A stretch of DNA of 64,000 nucleotides from Streptomyces sp. HB132 (GCF_016909575.1 NZ_JAFBGA010000001.1:124001-188000), one strand, 5' to 3'; counted from the first letter of the stretch, positions 52,032 through 60,427 are shown. The notes: generated from the sequence alone by a model not told the origin. Numbers and translations: made by a program.

Positions 52032-52759
52032 TTGGCGTCCTCCGTGCGGATCCCGGCATGCGCCGCCAGGTCGTTCTCGGCCGCTGTGACGGCGAGTTCG
52101 CGCTCCAGCTGCCGGTCCAGGTTGAGCAGGCGGGCCCCGTGGATCAGGAAGGCGCAGATCGCGGAGGGGATCGCCCACAGGGCCAGGTGCAGGGGTTCGA
52201 GGTGCTGGTCGTACGTGGAGTTCACGAAGCCGGTGATCAGCAGGATCGATCCGATGGCGATGAAGCAGTCCTCACCGAAGAACACTCCGATGGTGTCGGC
52301 GCCGGACGCGTGCGAACGGACCTTCTCGCGCAGTTTCTGCGGGAGCGGACGACCTGCCTTGGCCTCGGCCGCCGCTTCGGCCATCGGGGCGATCAGGGGC
52401 CGCACGCTCTGTGCGGGGCCACCGATGCTGGTGAGGCCGACGGATGCGGTGAGCTGCCGGATCAGCAGGTAGAGCGTCAGGAAGCGGCCGGTGGTCAACT
52501 TGCCCAGCTTGCCGATGAGGGTACGGGCCTGCTCCTGGAGTCCGTAACGCTCGAGGAGCCCGATGACGGGCAGCGTGATGACGAAGACGGTCACCGAACG
52601 GGCGGAGGCGAAGCTGTTGCCGAACGAGGCCAGCACCTCCTGCGGCGAGAGCTTGCCGAGCAGCCCCGTGATGATGCCGGCGGCACCCACCACGAGCAGA
52701 GGATTGCGGCGGGTGGCGAATCCGAGGATCACCACGAGCACGCCGAGGAGAACGATCAC
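52028..52759 (-). CDS. DUF969 membrane protein (transporter half)
   Basis: 243 residues from GTG 52759. Membrane helices include VIVLLGVLVVILGFATRRNP and VGAAGIITGLLG, with SVTVFVITLPVIGLLERYG, and ASVGLTSIGGPAQSVRPLIAPMAE as a conserved loop. GVFFGEDCFIAIGSILLI ends the core. It is translationally coupled to DUF979. A promoter with a palindromic operator lies about 60-100 nt upstream. Confidence 0.82.
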   Translation of the reverse strand: MIVLLGVLVVILGFATRRNPLLVVGAAGIITGLLGKLSPQEVLASFGNSFASARSVTVFVITLPVIGLLERYGLQEQARTLIGKLGKLTTGRFLTLYLLIRQLTASVGLTSIGGPAQSVRPLIAPMAEAAAEAKAGRPLPQKLREKVRSHASGADTIGVFFGEDCFIAIGSILLITGFVNSTYDQHLEPLHLALWAIPSAICAFLIHGARLLNLDRQLERELAVTAAENDLAAHAGIRTEDAK

Positions 52760-52827
52760 GCGTCGGCCTTCTTCCGCGCAGGGACGTGGCGGTGCACGGT
52801 CCTGGTCAGACGGGGGTATAACGCGAG

Positions 52828-52857
52828 ACCTTAGGGTCTTGTTCAACAATCCCACAA
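52828..52857 (-). promoter_or_regulatory. DUF969 promoter with GntR-type operator in the spacer
   Basis: On the minus strand TTGTGG (52852-52857) and TAAGGT (52828-52833) are 18 nt apart. The spacer is GATTGTTGAACAAGA..., matching 13 of 15 positions of the palindrome GATTGTTGAACAATC found before pxpA. A repressor bound there would block the promoter. Confidence 0.65.
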
Positions 52858-52999
52858 GGGTGTGGGATGCATCGATCGTAATCAGTGGCGCGCGAGGAGG
52901 GAGAGACGGGTTTTATGTCCTCATCTGCCCGCATTCATAGGGGAGTGGGGGTGTGGCGGGAGTGGTGGGGCGGTGTGCGGATCATCGGACGATCCTGGG

Positions 53000-53725
53000 T
53001 CATCGCTCGGTGAGCCGCTGCGCGTACGCCTCCGCCAGTTGACGCCTGGAGTCCTCCAGGTAGAAGGCGAGCATCCGCTCGGCGCCGGCCGCGTCCCCCT
53101 TGGCGAGCCTGTCCGTGATCTCGCGGTTGCGGGTGAGGTAGGGCTCGTGGAAGCGGCGTGGGTCGGCCATCACGTGGAAGGCGAGCCGCAGTTCGGCGAG
53201 GACGTTGCGCATCAGTTCGTCGGTGCGGGCGCTGTTCGCCAGGCCGGCCAGCGCCTGGTGGAAACGGATGTTGGCGGTGGAGCAGGCGGGCCAGTCGTCC
53301 TGGAGTGCCGCCTGCTCGCCGGTCGACACCGCCGCCTCGACCGCCGCCAGGTCGAACGGGGGCTCGCCCAGGGTCCGCAGGGCAGCGCACTCGACGAGGA
53401 GCCGCACCCGGTAGATGTCGACCAGGTCGTCCACGGCCAGGATGCGGACGAACACCCCCCGGTTGAGGCGGTGCTCCAGGAGGCGTTCGTGGGACAGCAG
53501 GCGGAACGCCTCGCGCAGGGTGTTGCGGGACACGGCCAGGGCGCCGCTGATGCTCTCCTCGGACAGCCGGCTGCCCGGCGGGAAGTAGCCCTCCGTGATC
53601 CGGTCCCGCAGGACGGCGGCGACCCGCTCGGCCGTACCGGACCCCTCCAGGGAGGTGCTGTGCGTCGCCAGTTCCGAGAGGTCCGGTGCGTCGCCGGTCC
53701 TCCCGCCGTTCGTCTTCCCCGCCAT
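53000..53725 (-). CDS. GntR-family regulator with FCD domain
   Basis: 241 residues. The winged helix is AAVLRDRITEGYFPPGSRLSEESISGALAVSRNTLREAFRLLSHERL (part: SEESISGALAVSRNTLREAF). The C-terminal FCD domain has VDIYRVRLLVECAALR, FHQALAGLANSARTDEL and RFHEPYLTRNREI, with metal/effector-binding His residues. It lies between the DUF969/979 operon and the divergent pxpABC operon, and both carry the same palindrome. I infer that it senses 5-oxoproline or glutamate-like acids and represses both. Confidence 0.85.
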   Translation of the reverse strand: MAGKTNGGRTGDAPDLSELATHSTSLEGSGTAERVAAVLRDRITEGYFPPGSRLSEESISGALAVSRNTLREAFRLLSHERLLEHRLNRGVFVRILAVDDLVDIYRVRLLVECAALRTLGEPPFDLAAVEAAVSTGEQAALQDDWPACSTANIRFHQALAGLANSARTDELMRNVLAELRLAFHVMADPRRFHEPYLTRNREITDRLAKGDAAGAERMLAFYLEDSRRQLAEAYAQRLTER

Positions 53726-53897
53726 GCCCCGTCCTCTGCCTGTCGCGCCTGTCGCGCCTGTCGTACGGTCGTGCCTGCCGCGTCCGCCGTTCCGCCCGCC
53801 GGTTCCGCAGTTCGAGGCGGGCCTGGGGTTCCGTCAGCTGTGCGCGGTGCTCTGTGCTCAGTGAACCGTACGAAGGCCTCGGGCAGAGCCCAGGCTC

Positions 53898-53926
53898 TTG
53901 TCAGATTGTTGAACAATCGCTAGCGT
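53898..53926 (+). promoter_or_regulatory. pxpABC promoter with GntR-type operator filling the spacer
   Basis: TTGTCA (53898-53903) and TAGCGT (53921-53926) are 17 nt apart. The perfect palindrome GATTGTT-G-AACAATC (53904-53918) fills the spacer. The GTG start at 53933 lies 6 nt past the -10 box, so the mRNA is probably leaderless. Confidence 0.72.
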
Positions 53927-53932
53927 GCGCCC

Positions 53933-54721
53933 GTGACGGATCTGACGAGTGTGACGCGCCCGGCGCGGCCGATGGACCTCAACGCGGACCTGGGTGAGGG
54001 GTTCGGACGCTGGACCCTCACCGAGGACGAGGCGCTGCTGAACTGTGTCACCAGCGCCAATGTGGCCTGCGGTTTCCACGCGGGCGACGCCTCCGTGATG
54101 CGGCGCGTCTGCGACACGGCGGCGGAGCGGGGCGTACGCATCGGGGCGCAGGTCTCCTACCGCGACCTCGCCGGATTCGGGCGCCGCGCCATGGACGTCC
54201 CGGCACGTGAACTGACCGCCGAGATCGCCTACCAGATCGGCGCCCTGAGGGTCTTCGCGGAGGCGGCCGGCTCCACGGTCTCCTACGTGAAGCCGCACGG
54301 CGCCCTCTACAACCGGGTCGTCCGGGACGAGGAGCAGGCCGACGCCGTCGTCGCGGGGGTGCTGCTCGCGGGTGGCCGCCCGGCGGTCCTCGGGCTGCCC
54401 GGTTCGCGGCTGCTCGCCCGTGCGGAGGCGGAGGGACTGACCGCCGTCGAGGAGGCGTTCGCCGACCGCGCGTACACCTCGCAGGGCACGCTCGTGCCAC
54501 GCGGCGAGCCGGGAGCCGTGGTGCACGACGCGGACGAGGTCGTACGCCGCAGCGTCGGCATGGCCGTCGACGGAGCGGTGACGGGGGTGGACGGCGGCCG
54601 GATAGCGCTCACGGCACGGTCGCTGTGCGTCCACGGCGACACCCCCGGCGCGGCGGCGCTCGCCCTGCGGGTGCGTACGGCGCTGGAGGAAGTCGGCGTC
54701 CGTGTGCAGGCGTTCGCGTGA
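53933..54721 (+). CDS. pxpA: 5-oxoprolinase subunit A (LamB/YcsF family)
   Basis: 262 residues, GTG start. It opens MDLNADLGEGFGRW and continues with VTSANVACGFHAGDASVMRR, VRIGAQVSYRDLAGFGRR and YVKPHGALYN, the core of the PxpA TIM-barrel-like family. With PxpB and PxpC it hydrolyses 5-oxo-L-proline to L-glutamate using ATP. Stop and pxpB start overlap (GTGA). Leaderless translation is likely, with the promoter ending 6 nt before the start. Confidence 0.93.
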   Translation: MTDLTSVTRPARPMDLNADLGEGFGRWTLTEDEALLNCVTSANVACGFHAGDASVMRRVCDTAAERGVRIGAQVSYRDLAGFGRRAMDVPARELTAEIAYQIGALRVFAEAAGSTVSYVKPHGALYNRVVRDEEQADAVVAGVLLAGGRPAVLGLPGSRLLARAEAEGLTAVEEAFADRAYTSQGTLVPRGEPGAVVHDADEVVRRSVGMAVDGAVTGVDGGRIALTARSLCVHGDTPGAAALALRVRTALEEVGVRVQAFA

Positions 54722-55353
54722 GCGGCATCCGGGTGCTGGAGGCAGGCCCCCGCGCCCTGCTCGTGGAACTGGACTCCGGCGAGGACGCGGAGGCGTTCCA
54801 TGCGGAGCTGCTCCGCAGCCGGGCCGCCGGGGAGCTCCCCGGCGTGCGCGAGATCGTCCCGGGCGCGCGGACGGTGCTGCTCGACGGGGTGGAGGACCGC
54901 GCGCTCGCGGGGCGGCTGCGGTCGTGGACCGTGCCGCCGCCGAGCCGGGGAGCGGGGGAGGCCGTCGAGATACCCGTCGTCTACGACGGCCCGGACCTCG
55001 CCGACGTGGCCGAGGTGTGGGGCGTCGCCGTCGACGAGGTGCCCCGCATCCACGCCCGTACGGAATTCCGGGTGGCCTTCTGCGGTTTCGCGCCCGGCTT
55101 CGGATACCTCACGGGTCTGCCGGGGCATCTGGGCGTGCCGCGCCGGACCACCCCGCGGACCCGGGTGCCCGCCGGTGCGCTGGCCCTCGCCGGTCCGTAC
55201 ACCGGGGTCTATCCGCGCCCGTCGCCCGGCGGCTGGCAGCTCATCGGGCGCACGCCCGAGCCGGACGCCCTCTGGGACCCGGGGCGGGAGCCGGCGGCGC
55301 TGCTCACGCCCGGGGCCCGGGTGCGATTCGTGCCGGCGGGGGTGCGCGGATGA
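54718..55353 (+). CDS. pxpB: 5-oxoprolinase subunit B (allophanate-hydrolase-like, AHS1/KipI)
   Basis: 211 residues from a GTG overlapping the pxpA stop by 4 nt. The AHS1 domain shows IPVVYDGPDLADVAEVWG, FCGFAPGFGYLTGLPGHL and GVPRRTTPRTRVPAGALALAG (as PRTRVPAGALALAG), then YPRPSPGGWQLIGRTP. This is the cyclophilin-like subunit that pairs with PxpC. In Bacillus the homologue KipI was known as a kinase inhibitor before its oxoprolinase role. Confidence 0.92.
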   Translation: MSGIRVLEAGPRALLVELDSGEDAEAFHAELLRSRAAGELPGVREIVPGARTVLLDGVEDRALAGRLRSWTVPPPSRGAGEAVEIPVVYDGPDLADVAEVWGVAVDEVPRIHARTEFRVAFCGFAPGFGYLTGLPGHLGVPRRTTPRTRVPAGALALAGPYTGVYPRPSPGGWQLIGRTPEPDALWDPGREPAALLTPGARVRFVPAGVRG

Positions 55354-56210
55354 GCGCGGGCATCGAAGTGGTCCGGGCGGGCGCCCTGACCACCGTGCAG
55401 GACGAGGGCCGCACCGGCTGGGCGCATCTGGGCGTGCCCCGGGCCGGGGCGCTGGACGGGCCCGCCCGGCGGCTGGCCAACCGCCTCGTCGGCAACGCCC
55501 CCGACGCGGCGGTACTGGAGACCACGCTCACGGGGTGCGCGGTCCGGGTGACCGGAACCCGGACCGTGCTGGCCGTCGTCGGCGGGGCGGGGTGCCGGGT
55601 CACGGTGGACGGCCGCCCGGTCGCGTGGGGTGCGCCCGTCCGCGTACCCGGCGGTGCGGTGCTGGAGGCCGGGCCCGCGGTGCACGGGGTACGCGGATAC
55701 CTGGCGTTCGCGGGCGGACTGGAGCCCGAGCCGGTGCTCGGCAGCAGATCCGCGGACCTGCTCTCGGGTCTCGGCCCGCCGGTCCTGCGCGAGGGCGACG
55801 TCCTGCCGCTCGGACGGCCGGGCGGCGCTCCCCGCGTCGACACCGTGCCCTGGCCGGGCGTCCCCGCGGAGCTGGTGCTGCCCCTGCATCCGGGCCCGCG
55901 CGACAGCTGGTTCACCGGGGAGGCCCTGCGCACGCTCACCACCGCCGCGTACCGGGTCTCGGAGCGGAGCAACCGCATCGGGCTGCGCACGGAGGGCCCC
56001 GCCCTGCGGCGCGCCCGGGACGGCGAACTGCCCAGCGAGGGCATGGTGCTGGGAGCCGTCCAGGTGCCGCCGGACGGGCTGCCCGTGGTGTTCCTCAACG
56101 ACCACCCGACGACGGGGGGCTATCCGGTCGTGGGCGTGGTCGCCGAAGCCGCGCTGGCGGGGGCGGCGCAGGCGGTCCCGGGGACACCGGTGCGGTTCGT
56201 GCGGGCGTGA
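55350..56210 (+). CDS. pxpC: 5-oxoprolinase subunit C (allophanate-hydrolase-like, AHS2/KipA)
   Basis: 286 residues from ATG 55350 overlapping the pxpB stop (ATGA). AHS2 hallmarks are ALTTVQDEGRTGWAHLGVPRAGALD (part: TVQDEGRTGWAHLGVP), RLANRLVGN, VHGVRGYLAFAGGL, YRVSERSNRIGLRTEGPAL, and VVFLNDHPTTGGYPVVGVV near the C terminus. It completes the PxpABC complex and is the last clear gene of the operon. Confidence 0.93.
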   Translation: MSAGIEVVRAGALTTVQDEGRTGWAHLGVPRAGALDGPARRLANRLVGNAPDAAVLETTLTGCAVRVTGTRTVLAVVGGAGCRVTVDGRPVAWGAPVRVPGGAVLEAGPAVHGVRGYLAFAGGLEPEPVLGSRSADLLSGLGPPVLREGDVLPLGRPGGAPRVDTVPWPGVPAELVLPLHPGPRDSWFTGEALRTLTTAAYRVSERSNRIGLRTEGPALRRARDGELPSEGMVLGAVQVPPDGLPVVFLNDHPTTGGYPVVGVVAEAALAGAAQAVPGTPVRFVRA

Positions 56211-56295
56211 CGGGAACCCGGATCGAGGCGTCGGCCAACAGGAGGTGACCGAGCCCGCCTCTTCGAGGGAAGCCCATGAGTCCGAGAACCGACCA

Positions 56296-56961
56296 GTGAC
56301 CGCCCCGCCGGAGCTCGAGGCCCGGCACGCCCCCGCCGACGCCGACGCCGAACCGGTCCCCGAGTCCGATGCCTCGATCGTCCGGCGCTCCCTGGGCGAT
56401 CCCGACGTCTTCGCCGAGTTGTTCCACCGGTACGCCGACGACATCCACCGGTACGCGGCCCGTCGCCTCGGCACCGAGGCGGCCGACGACCTGATGGCCG
56501 AGACCTTCGTGATCGCCTTCCAGCAGCGCCGCGGGTACGACCTGTCGAGGCCGCAGGCGCGGCCCTGGCTCTACGGCATCGTCACCAATCTCGTGCGGGG
56601 GCACCGGCGTGCCGAGGCCCGGCGCCTCAGGGCGCTGTCGCGTGCCGCCTCCGCCGCCCCGGACGAACGGGGCGGGGACGGGGAGCCGTTGGCGGACCGG
56701 GTGGCCGCCCGGGTCAGCGCCGAGGGCACCCGCGCCGAACTCGCGGGGGCCCTCGCCGCGCTGCCCGCCCGTTACCGGGACGTCCTGCTGGTCATCGCGT
56801 GGGGCGACCTGGACTACGCGGAGGCGGCGGAGGCGCTCGGCGTGCCCGTGGGCACCGTGCGCTCCCGGCTGCACCGGGCACGGAAGAGGCTGCGTGACGC
56901 ACTGGGCGGGTCGGATCCCACACGTCCGCACGAGGTTCAGGAGGAGCCCGACCATGGATGA
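56296..56961 (+). CDS. RNA polymerase sigma-70 family factor (ECF-like)
   Basis: About 221 residues. Region 2 is FAELFHRYADDIHRYAARRLG with ADDLMAETFVIAFQQR; region 4 is LPARYRDVLLVIAWGDLDYAEAAEALGVPVGTVRSRLHRARKRL. This fits ECF sigma factors of about 20 kDa. The start is uncertain (GTG 56296 or GTG 56245; no strong ribosome site). The next gene overlaps by 8 nt and encodes a single-pass membrane protein, so the pair looks like a sigma factor with its regulator or sensor. Target genes are not known. Confidence 0.8.
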   Translation: MTAPPELEARHAPADADAEPVPESDASIVRRSLGDPDVFAELFHRYADDIHRYAARRLGTEAADDLMAETFVIAFQQRRGYDLSRPQARPWLYGIVTNLVRGHRRAEARRLRALSRAASAAPDERGGDGEPLADRVAARVSAEGTRAELAGALAALPARYRDVLLVIAWGDLDYAEAAEALGVPVGTVRSRLHRARKRLRDALGGSDPTRPHEVQEEPDHG

Positions 56962-57886
56962 CCTCACCGCTCTGCGGGAGATGGAGGCCGATGTGCCCGC
57001 GCCGGGCGACGAGGCCCGCACGGCCGCCCGCGCCCGGCTGGCGCGCGCCGTCGCCGAGGAGACCTGCCGGACCCGATCACGCGCGGTGCCCAGGAGGCTG
57101 GTGCTGCGGGCGGGCTTCGCCGCGACGGCGACCGCGACCGTGCTCGCGGCCGTGGTCGTCACCACGGACGACGGGCCCGGACCGCGGATGACCACGCTGT
57201 CCGCAGCCCAGGTGCTGCACCGGGCGGCCGACCGGACGCGTGCCGACGGCGCCGGGCTGCCTGCCCCGCGCGACGACCAGTACTTCTACACCGAGGAGAT
57301 CGCCACGCGGACTCCTCTGGACGGCGGGAGGCCGACGACGCGCACGGACAGGATCTGGCTGTCCGTGGACGGTTCCCGGCCCTCCCGGTACGTCTACGGC
57401 GAACGGGTCCGCGAGCAGCCGCCGTTGACCGAGCACGAGATGCGGTGGCCGCCCACCGGGTACGCGGAACTGAAGAAGCTGCCGACCGATCCGGACCGGC
57501 TCCTCGATGCGCTCGGACACGCGGAGGACGGCACGGACCGCCGCTCGGCCTACATGGACCTGTGCCTGCTGCTGCGCGGTCCGGGAGTCATGCCGGCGGG
57601 GCTGCAGGCCGCCGCGTTCGAAGCTCTCGCGAAGCTGCCCGGCATCGTCCTGGACGACGACGAGGTGGACGCTCTCGGCCGGCACGGGATCGGTGTCTCG
57701 TATCCCGGGATGACGTTCGGTCCCGTATTCGAGCGAGGCAGCTGCGCCTACCTCGGCATGCGCCTGGACGGGGTCGAGGGAGGCCACTGGGAGGGCCGCG
57801 AGCTGAAGGGCGGCGAGAAGTACGTGGAGGTCAGGGGGCGGGTGAGGTCGGGCGTGGTGGACGAGATCGGCCAGCGGCCCCGGTAG
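56954..57886 (+). CDS. CU044_5270-family membrane protein, probable partner of the sigma factor
   Basis: 310 residues from ATG 56954. A cytoplasmic head of about 45 residues (MDDLTALREMEADVPAPGDE) leads to a single membrane helix (VLRAGFAATATATVLAAVVV). A large extracytoplasmic domain follows with YFYTEEIATRTPL and LWLSVDG-like strands (as RIWLSVDGSRPSRY), typical of CU044_5270-family proteins linked to ECF sigma factors. It may act as anti-sigma factor, but a zinc-binding anti-sigma motif is not seen. Confidence 0.77.
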   Translation: MDDLTALREMEADVPAPGDEARTAARARLARAVAEETCRTRSRAVPRRLVLRAGFAATATATVLAAVVVTTDDGPGPRMTTLSAAQVLHRAADRTRADGAGLPAPRDDQYFYTEEIATRTPLDGGRPTTRTDRIWLSVDGSRPSRYVYGERVREQPPLTEHEMRWPPTGYAELKKLPTDPDRLLDALGHAEDGTDRRSAYMDLCLLLRGPGVMPAGLQAAAFEALAKLPGIVLDDDEVDALGRHGIGVSYPGMTFGPVFERGSCAYLGMRLDGVEGGHWEGRELKGGEKYVEVRGRVRSGVVDEIGQRPR

Positions 57887-57894
57887 GGGCGGCG

Positions 57895-57926
57895 GGGCGG
57901 GTCCGGTCGGGGGGCCGGACCCGCCC
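57895..57926 (+). terminator. terminator of the sigma-factor operon
   Basis: A perfect 12-bp stem (GGGCGGGTCCGG / CCGGACCCGCCC) with an 8-nt loop, 9 nt after the stop. Confidence 0.75.
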
Positions 57927-57931
57927 ACCAC

Positions 57932-57972
57932 GTTACCGAAGCGTAACTTACCGATGAGTTACTTCAGGTAAC
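57932..57972. promoter_or_regulatory. two GTTAC...GTAAC inverted repeats upstream of the lipase
   Basis: GTTAC-N6-GTAAC (57932-57947) and GTTAC-N5-GTAAC (57958-57972) lie 10 nt apart, 54 nt before the lipase start. The region is AT-richer than its surroundings. It is a candidate operator or a promoter-proximal activator site. Confidence 0.45.
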
Positions 57973-58025
57973 GCCCCGGTGTTAGCTTGCGCTCACGTTC
58001 ATCGGAGCAGAGCGAGGAGTGAGCC

Positions 58026-59429
58026 GTGAGTCCCCGCAAGACGACCCGTTCGAGCTCGACCACGAGTACCCCCCACCTCCTGGAACCCCGCCGGCGGGGA
58101 CGCCGCACGGGACGTCTGCTGGCCGCTTCGGTGGCCGCCGCCGCGTGCCTGGGAGCGGTGGCCGTACCGGCCTCCGCCACCGGCTCGTCGGAGTCGGTGG
58201 TCTCCCGGGGCGTGACCATCCCCGCCTTCTACGACCCGCCGGCGCAGCTGCCCACCGCCGACGGCACCCTCGTCCGCGCGGAGCCCCTGCCGCTCGGGGT
58301 GAGCCTCCCCGGCCTGGACGGCCGGCGGATGCCCGGCACCGCGACGCGCCTGATGTACAAGTCCACCGACGCGGGCGGCGGGCCCGTCGCCGTCACCGGC
58401 GCGTACATCGAACCGTCCGCCGCGTGGAAGGGCGGCGGTTCCCGCCCCCTGGTGGCGCTGGCCACGGGGACCATGGGCCAGGGCGACCAGTGTGCCCCCT
58501 CGCTGTCGCTCCAGCACCCGCTGACCATCGGCGAGGGCACGGTGTCCATCGGCTACGACAACATCGCGGTCTACCGCTTCCTCGCGGCCGGTGCCGCCGT
58601 CGTCGTCACCGACTACGCCGGCCTCGGCGCGACCGACCGGCTCCACACCTACGTCGACCGTGTCGACGAGGGCCACGCCCTCCTGGACGCGGCACGCGCG
58701 GCACGCTCCGTCGACGGCGCCTCGATCACCTCGGCCTCGAAGGTCGGCCTCTACGGCTACAGCCAGGGCGGCGGTGCCAGCGCCTCGGCCGCCGAACTGC
58801 AGTCCACGTACGCCCCCGACGTCAATCTGGCGGGCACCTACGCGGGGGCGCCGCCCGCCGACCTCACCGAGGTCATGAAGGGCATCGACGGCAGCGCCCT
58901 GGCCGGTGCGCTCGGCTGGTCGATCAACGGCTTCGCCCAGTCCGACCCGTCCCTGAAGGCGATCGTCGACGCGAACACGAACGACGTCGGCAAGGCCGCG
59001 CTGAAGGACACCTCGACCATGTGCGTGGGCGACGCGATCCTCGGCTACGGCTTCGCCGACAGCAAGAAATGGACCGCGAACGGCAAGTCGCTCGCCGACG
59101 TCATCGCGGCCGAACCGAAGCTGCAGGCGATGCTCGCCCAGCAGCGCCTGGGCAACCTGAAGCCGACGGCTCCGGTGCGGCTGGCGACCGGCGTCCAGGA
59201 CGACATAGTCCCCCACAAGCAGGCCAAGCAGCTCGCGGTGGACTGGTGCCGCAAGGGCGGCGACGTGACGTACGAGGCCGTCCGGCTGCCCGACCTCGGT
59301 GACAAGATCATGACCAACCACCTCGCCCCGCTCCTCACCGACCAGGGCAGTGCCATCTCCTGGCTGACCGACCGGCTCTCCGGCAAGAAGGCCGTCTCCA
59401 ACTGCTGGTCGATGCCGATCCAGCCCTGA
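58026..59429 (+). CDS. secreted lipase (LIP family alpha/beta hydrolase)
   Basis: 467 residues, GTG start. The signal peptide is unusually long: 38 hydrophilic Arg/Ser/Thr-rich residues ahead of the hydrophobic core (LLAASVAAAACLGAVAV) and the PASA cleavage site near 60. The domain belongs to secretory lipases (PF03583 type). The nucleophile elbow is LYGYSQGGGAS, and VVVTDYAGLGATDRLHTYVD and VRLATGVQDDIVPHKQAKQL supply oxyanion and acid elements; a C-terminal His is in KIMTNHLAPL. It likely hydrolyses external fatty-acid esters. The long Arg-containing leader could also fit Tat export. Confidence 0.85.
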   Translation: MSPRKTTRSSSTTSTPHLLEPRRRGRRTGRLLAASVAAAACLGAVAVPASATGSSESVVSRGVTIPAFYDPPAQLPTADGTLVRAEPLPLGVSLPGLDGRRMPGTATRLMYKSTDAGGGPVAVTGAYIEPSAAWKGGGSRPLVALATGTMGQGDQCAPSLSLQHPLTIGEGTVSIGYDNIAVYRFLAAGAAVVVTDYAGLGATDRLHTYVDRVDEGHALLDAARAARSVDGASITSASKVGLYGYSQGGGASASAAELQSTYAPDVNLAGTYAGAPPADLTEVMKGIDGSALAGALGWSINGFAQSDPSLKAIVDANTNDVGKAALKDTSTMCVGDAILGYGFADSKKWTANGKSLADVIAAEPKLQAMLAQQRLGNLKPTAPVRLATGVQDDIVPHKQAKQLAVDWCRKGGDVTYEAVRLPDLGDKIMTNHLAPLLTDQGSAISWLTDRLSGKKAVSNCWSMPIQP

Positions 59430-59449
59430 CGTCCCCACTCCGTGACCCT

Positions 59450-59493
59450 CGAGGCCGCGGCGCGTCCGCTCGGCGGACGCCGCCGCGGCCTCG
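59450..59493 (+). terminator. long hairpin terminator after the lipase
   Basis: A 19-bp stem with one bulged base (CGAGGCCGCGGCG-CGTCCG / CGGACG-C-CGCCGCGGCCTCG) and a 5-nt loop, 20 nt past the stop. Confidence 0.75.
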
Positions 59494-59557
59494 CGTATCT
59501 TCACGCATGCGTTCCCACGGGGAGCTGCGCCCCGGGTGGCCGACCCGTAGTCTGGTT

Positions 59558-59573
59558 ATTGGACTAGACCTGT
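59558..59573. promoter_or_regulatory. dre-like (DasR) site upstream of cutC
   Basis: ATTGGACTAGACCTGT, on the reverse strand ACAGGTCTAGTCCAAT, matches the DasR consensus at 13 of 16 positions and the nagK site in this window at 14 of 16. It lies 32 nt before the cutC ATG, nearly the same spacing as at nagK (28 nt). Confidence 0.65.
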
Positions 59574-59605
59574 AGTCCGCAGCCGCTCCGAGGGAATGGA
59601 ACACC

Positions 59606-60295
59606 ATGAGCAACCGTGCAGTCCTGGAGGTGATCGCTCTCGACGCGGAGGACGCGGTCGCGGCGCAGGCGGGTGGTGCGGACCGCCTCGAACTGGTCAC
59701 CGACATGGCGGCCGACGGCCTGACCCCGTCGGTGAAGGTCTTCGCGGAGATCAAGGCCGCCGTCGGCATCCCGCTGCGGGTGATGCTCAGGGCCGCGGAC
59801 GGATTCGCCGCCGGGGACATCGGCGTCCTCGTGGAGAAGGCCCGCGCGATGCGCGCCGCGGGGGCGGAGGAGTTCGTCCTCGGTTTCCTCGACCAGGACG
59901 GTCACGCCGACCTGGTGGCCGTCGAGCGGCTCGTCGCCGAGCTGAACGGCTGCCCGTGGACCTTTCACCGCGCCATCGACCGCGCGGTCGACCGCGACGT
60001 CCTGCGCAAGCACCTCGCGGACCTGCCGGGGCTCGACACCTACCTCACGGCGGGCTCGCCGAACGGGGTCGACGCGGGCATGGACGTCCTGCTGGCCGAG
60101 GCGGGGCGCTCGGACCTGCCCGGTTACGAGCCGCAGATCATGGTCGGCGGAGGCCTGCGCCTCGACCACGTGCCGCGCCTGCGCGCAGCTGGAATCGAGG
60201 CCTTCCACATCGGCGGGGCGGCACGCCCGGGCGGCTGGAGCGGTCCGGTGGACGCGGCGGCGGTACGGGAGTGGCGCGCGGCGCTCGACGGCTGA
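59606..60295 (+). CDS. cutC: CutC-family TIM-barrel protein
   Basis: 229 residues with the CutC pattern: VLEVIALDAEDAVAAQAGGADRLELV, VKVFAEIKAAVGIPLRVML, GAEEFVLGFLDQDG, WTFHRAIDRAVDRD and LTAGSPNGVDAG. CutC was named for copper homeostasis in E. coli, but that link is doubtful and the fold is enzyme-like; the biochemical role is unsettled. A DasR-like box directly upstream suggests a link with amino-sugar metabolism here. It is flanked by a strong terminator and an MMPL gene. Confidence 0.85.
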   Translation: MSNRAVLEVIALDAEDAVAAQAGGADRLELVTDMAADGLTPSVKVFAEIKAAVGIPLRVMLRAADGFAAGDIGVLVEKARAMRAAGAEEFVLGFLDQDGHADLVAVERLVAELNGCPWTFHRAIDRAVDRDVLRKHLADLPGLDTYLTAGSPNGVDAGMDVLLAEAGRSDLPGYEPQIMVGGGLRLDHVPRLRAAGIEAFHIGGAARPGGWSGPVDAAAVREWRAALDG

Positions 60296-60427
60296 CGGGC
60301 GGTCGGGGCGGAGGCGGACGCCCCGGGCCCGGGCGGCGTCACCCGTTCCCCCACTCCGGGGTGCCACGGCGGCGGGACCGGCTTTGAATGCTGGTGTCCC
60401 AGGTGTCGCTCCAGCCCCGGAGTTCAC

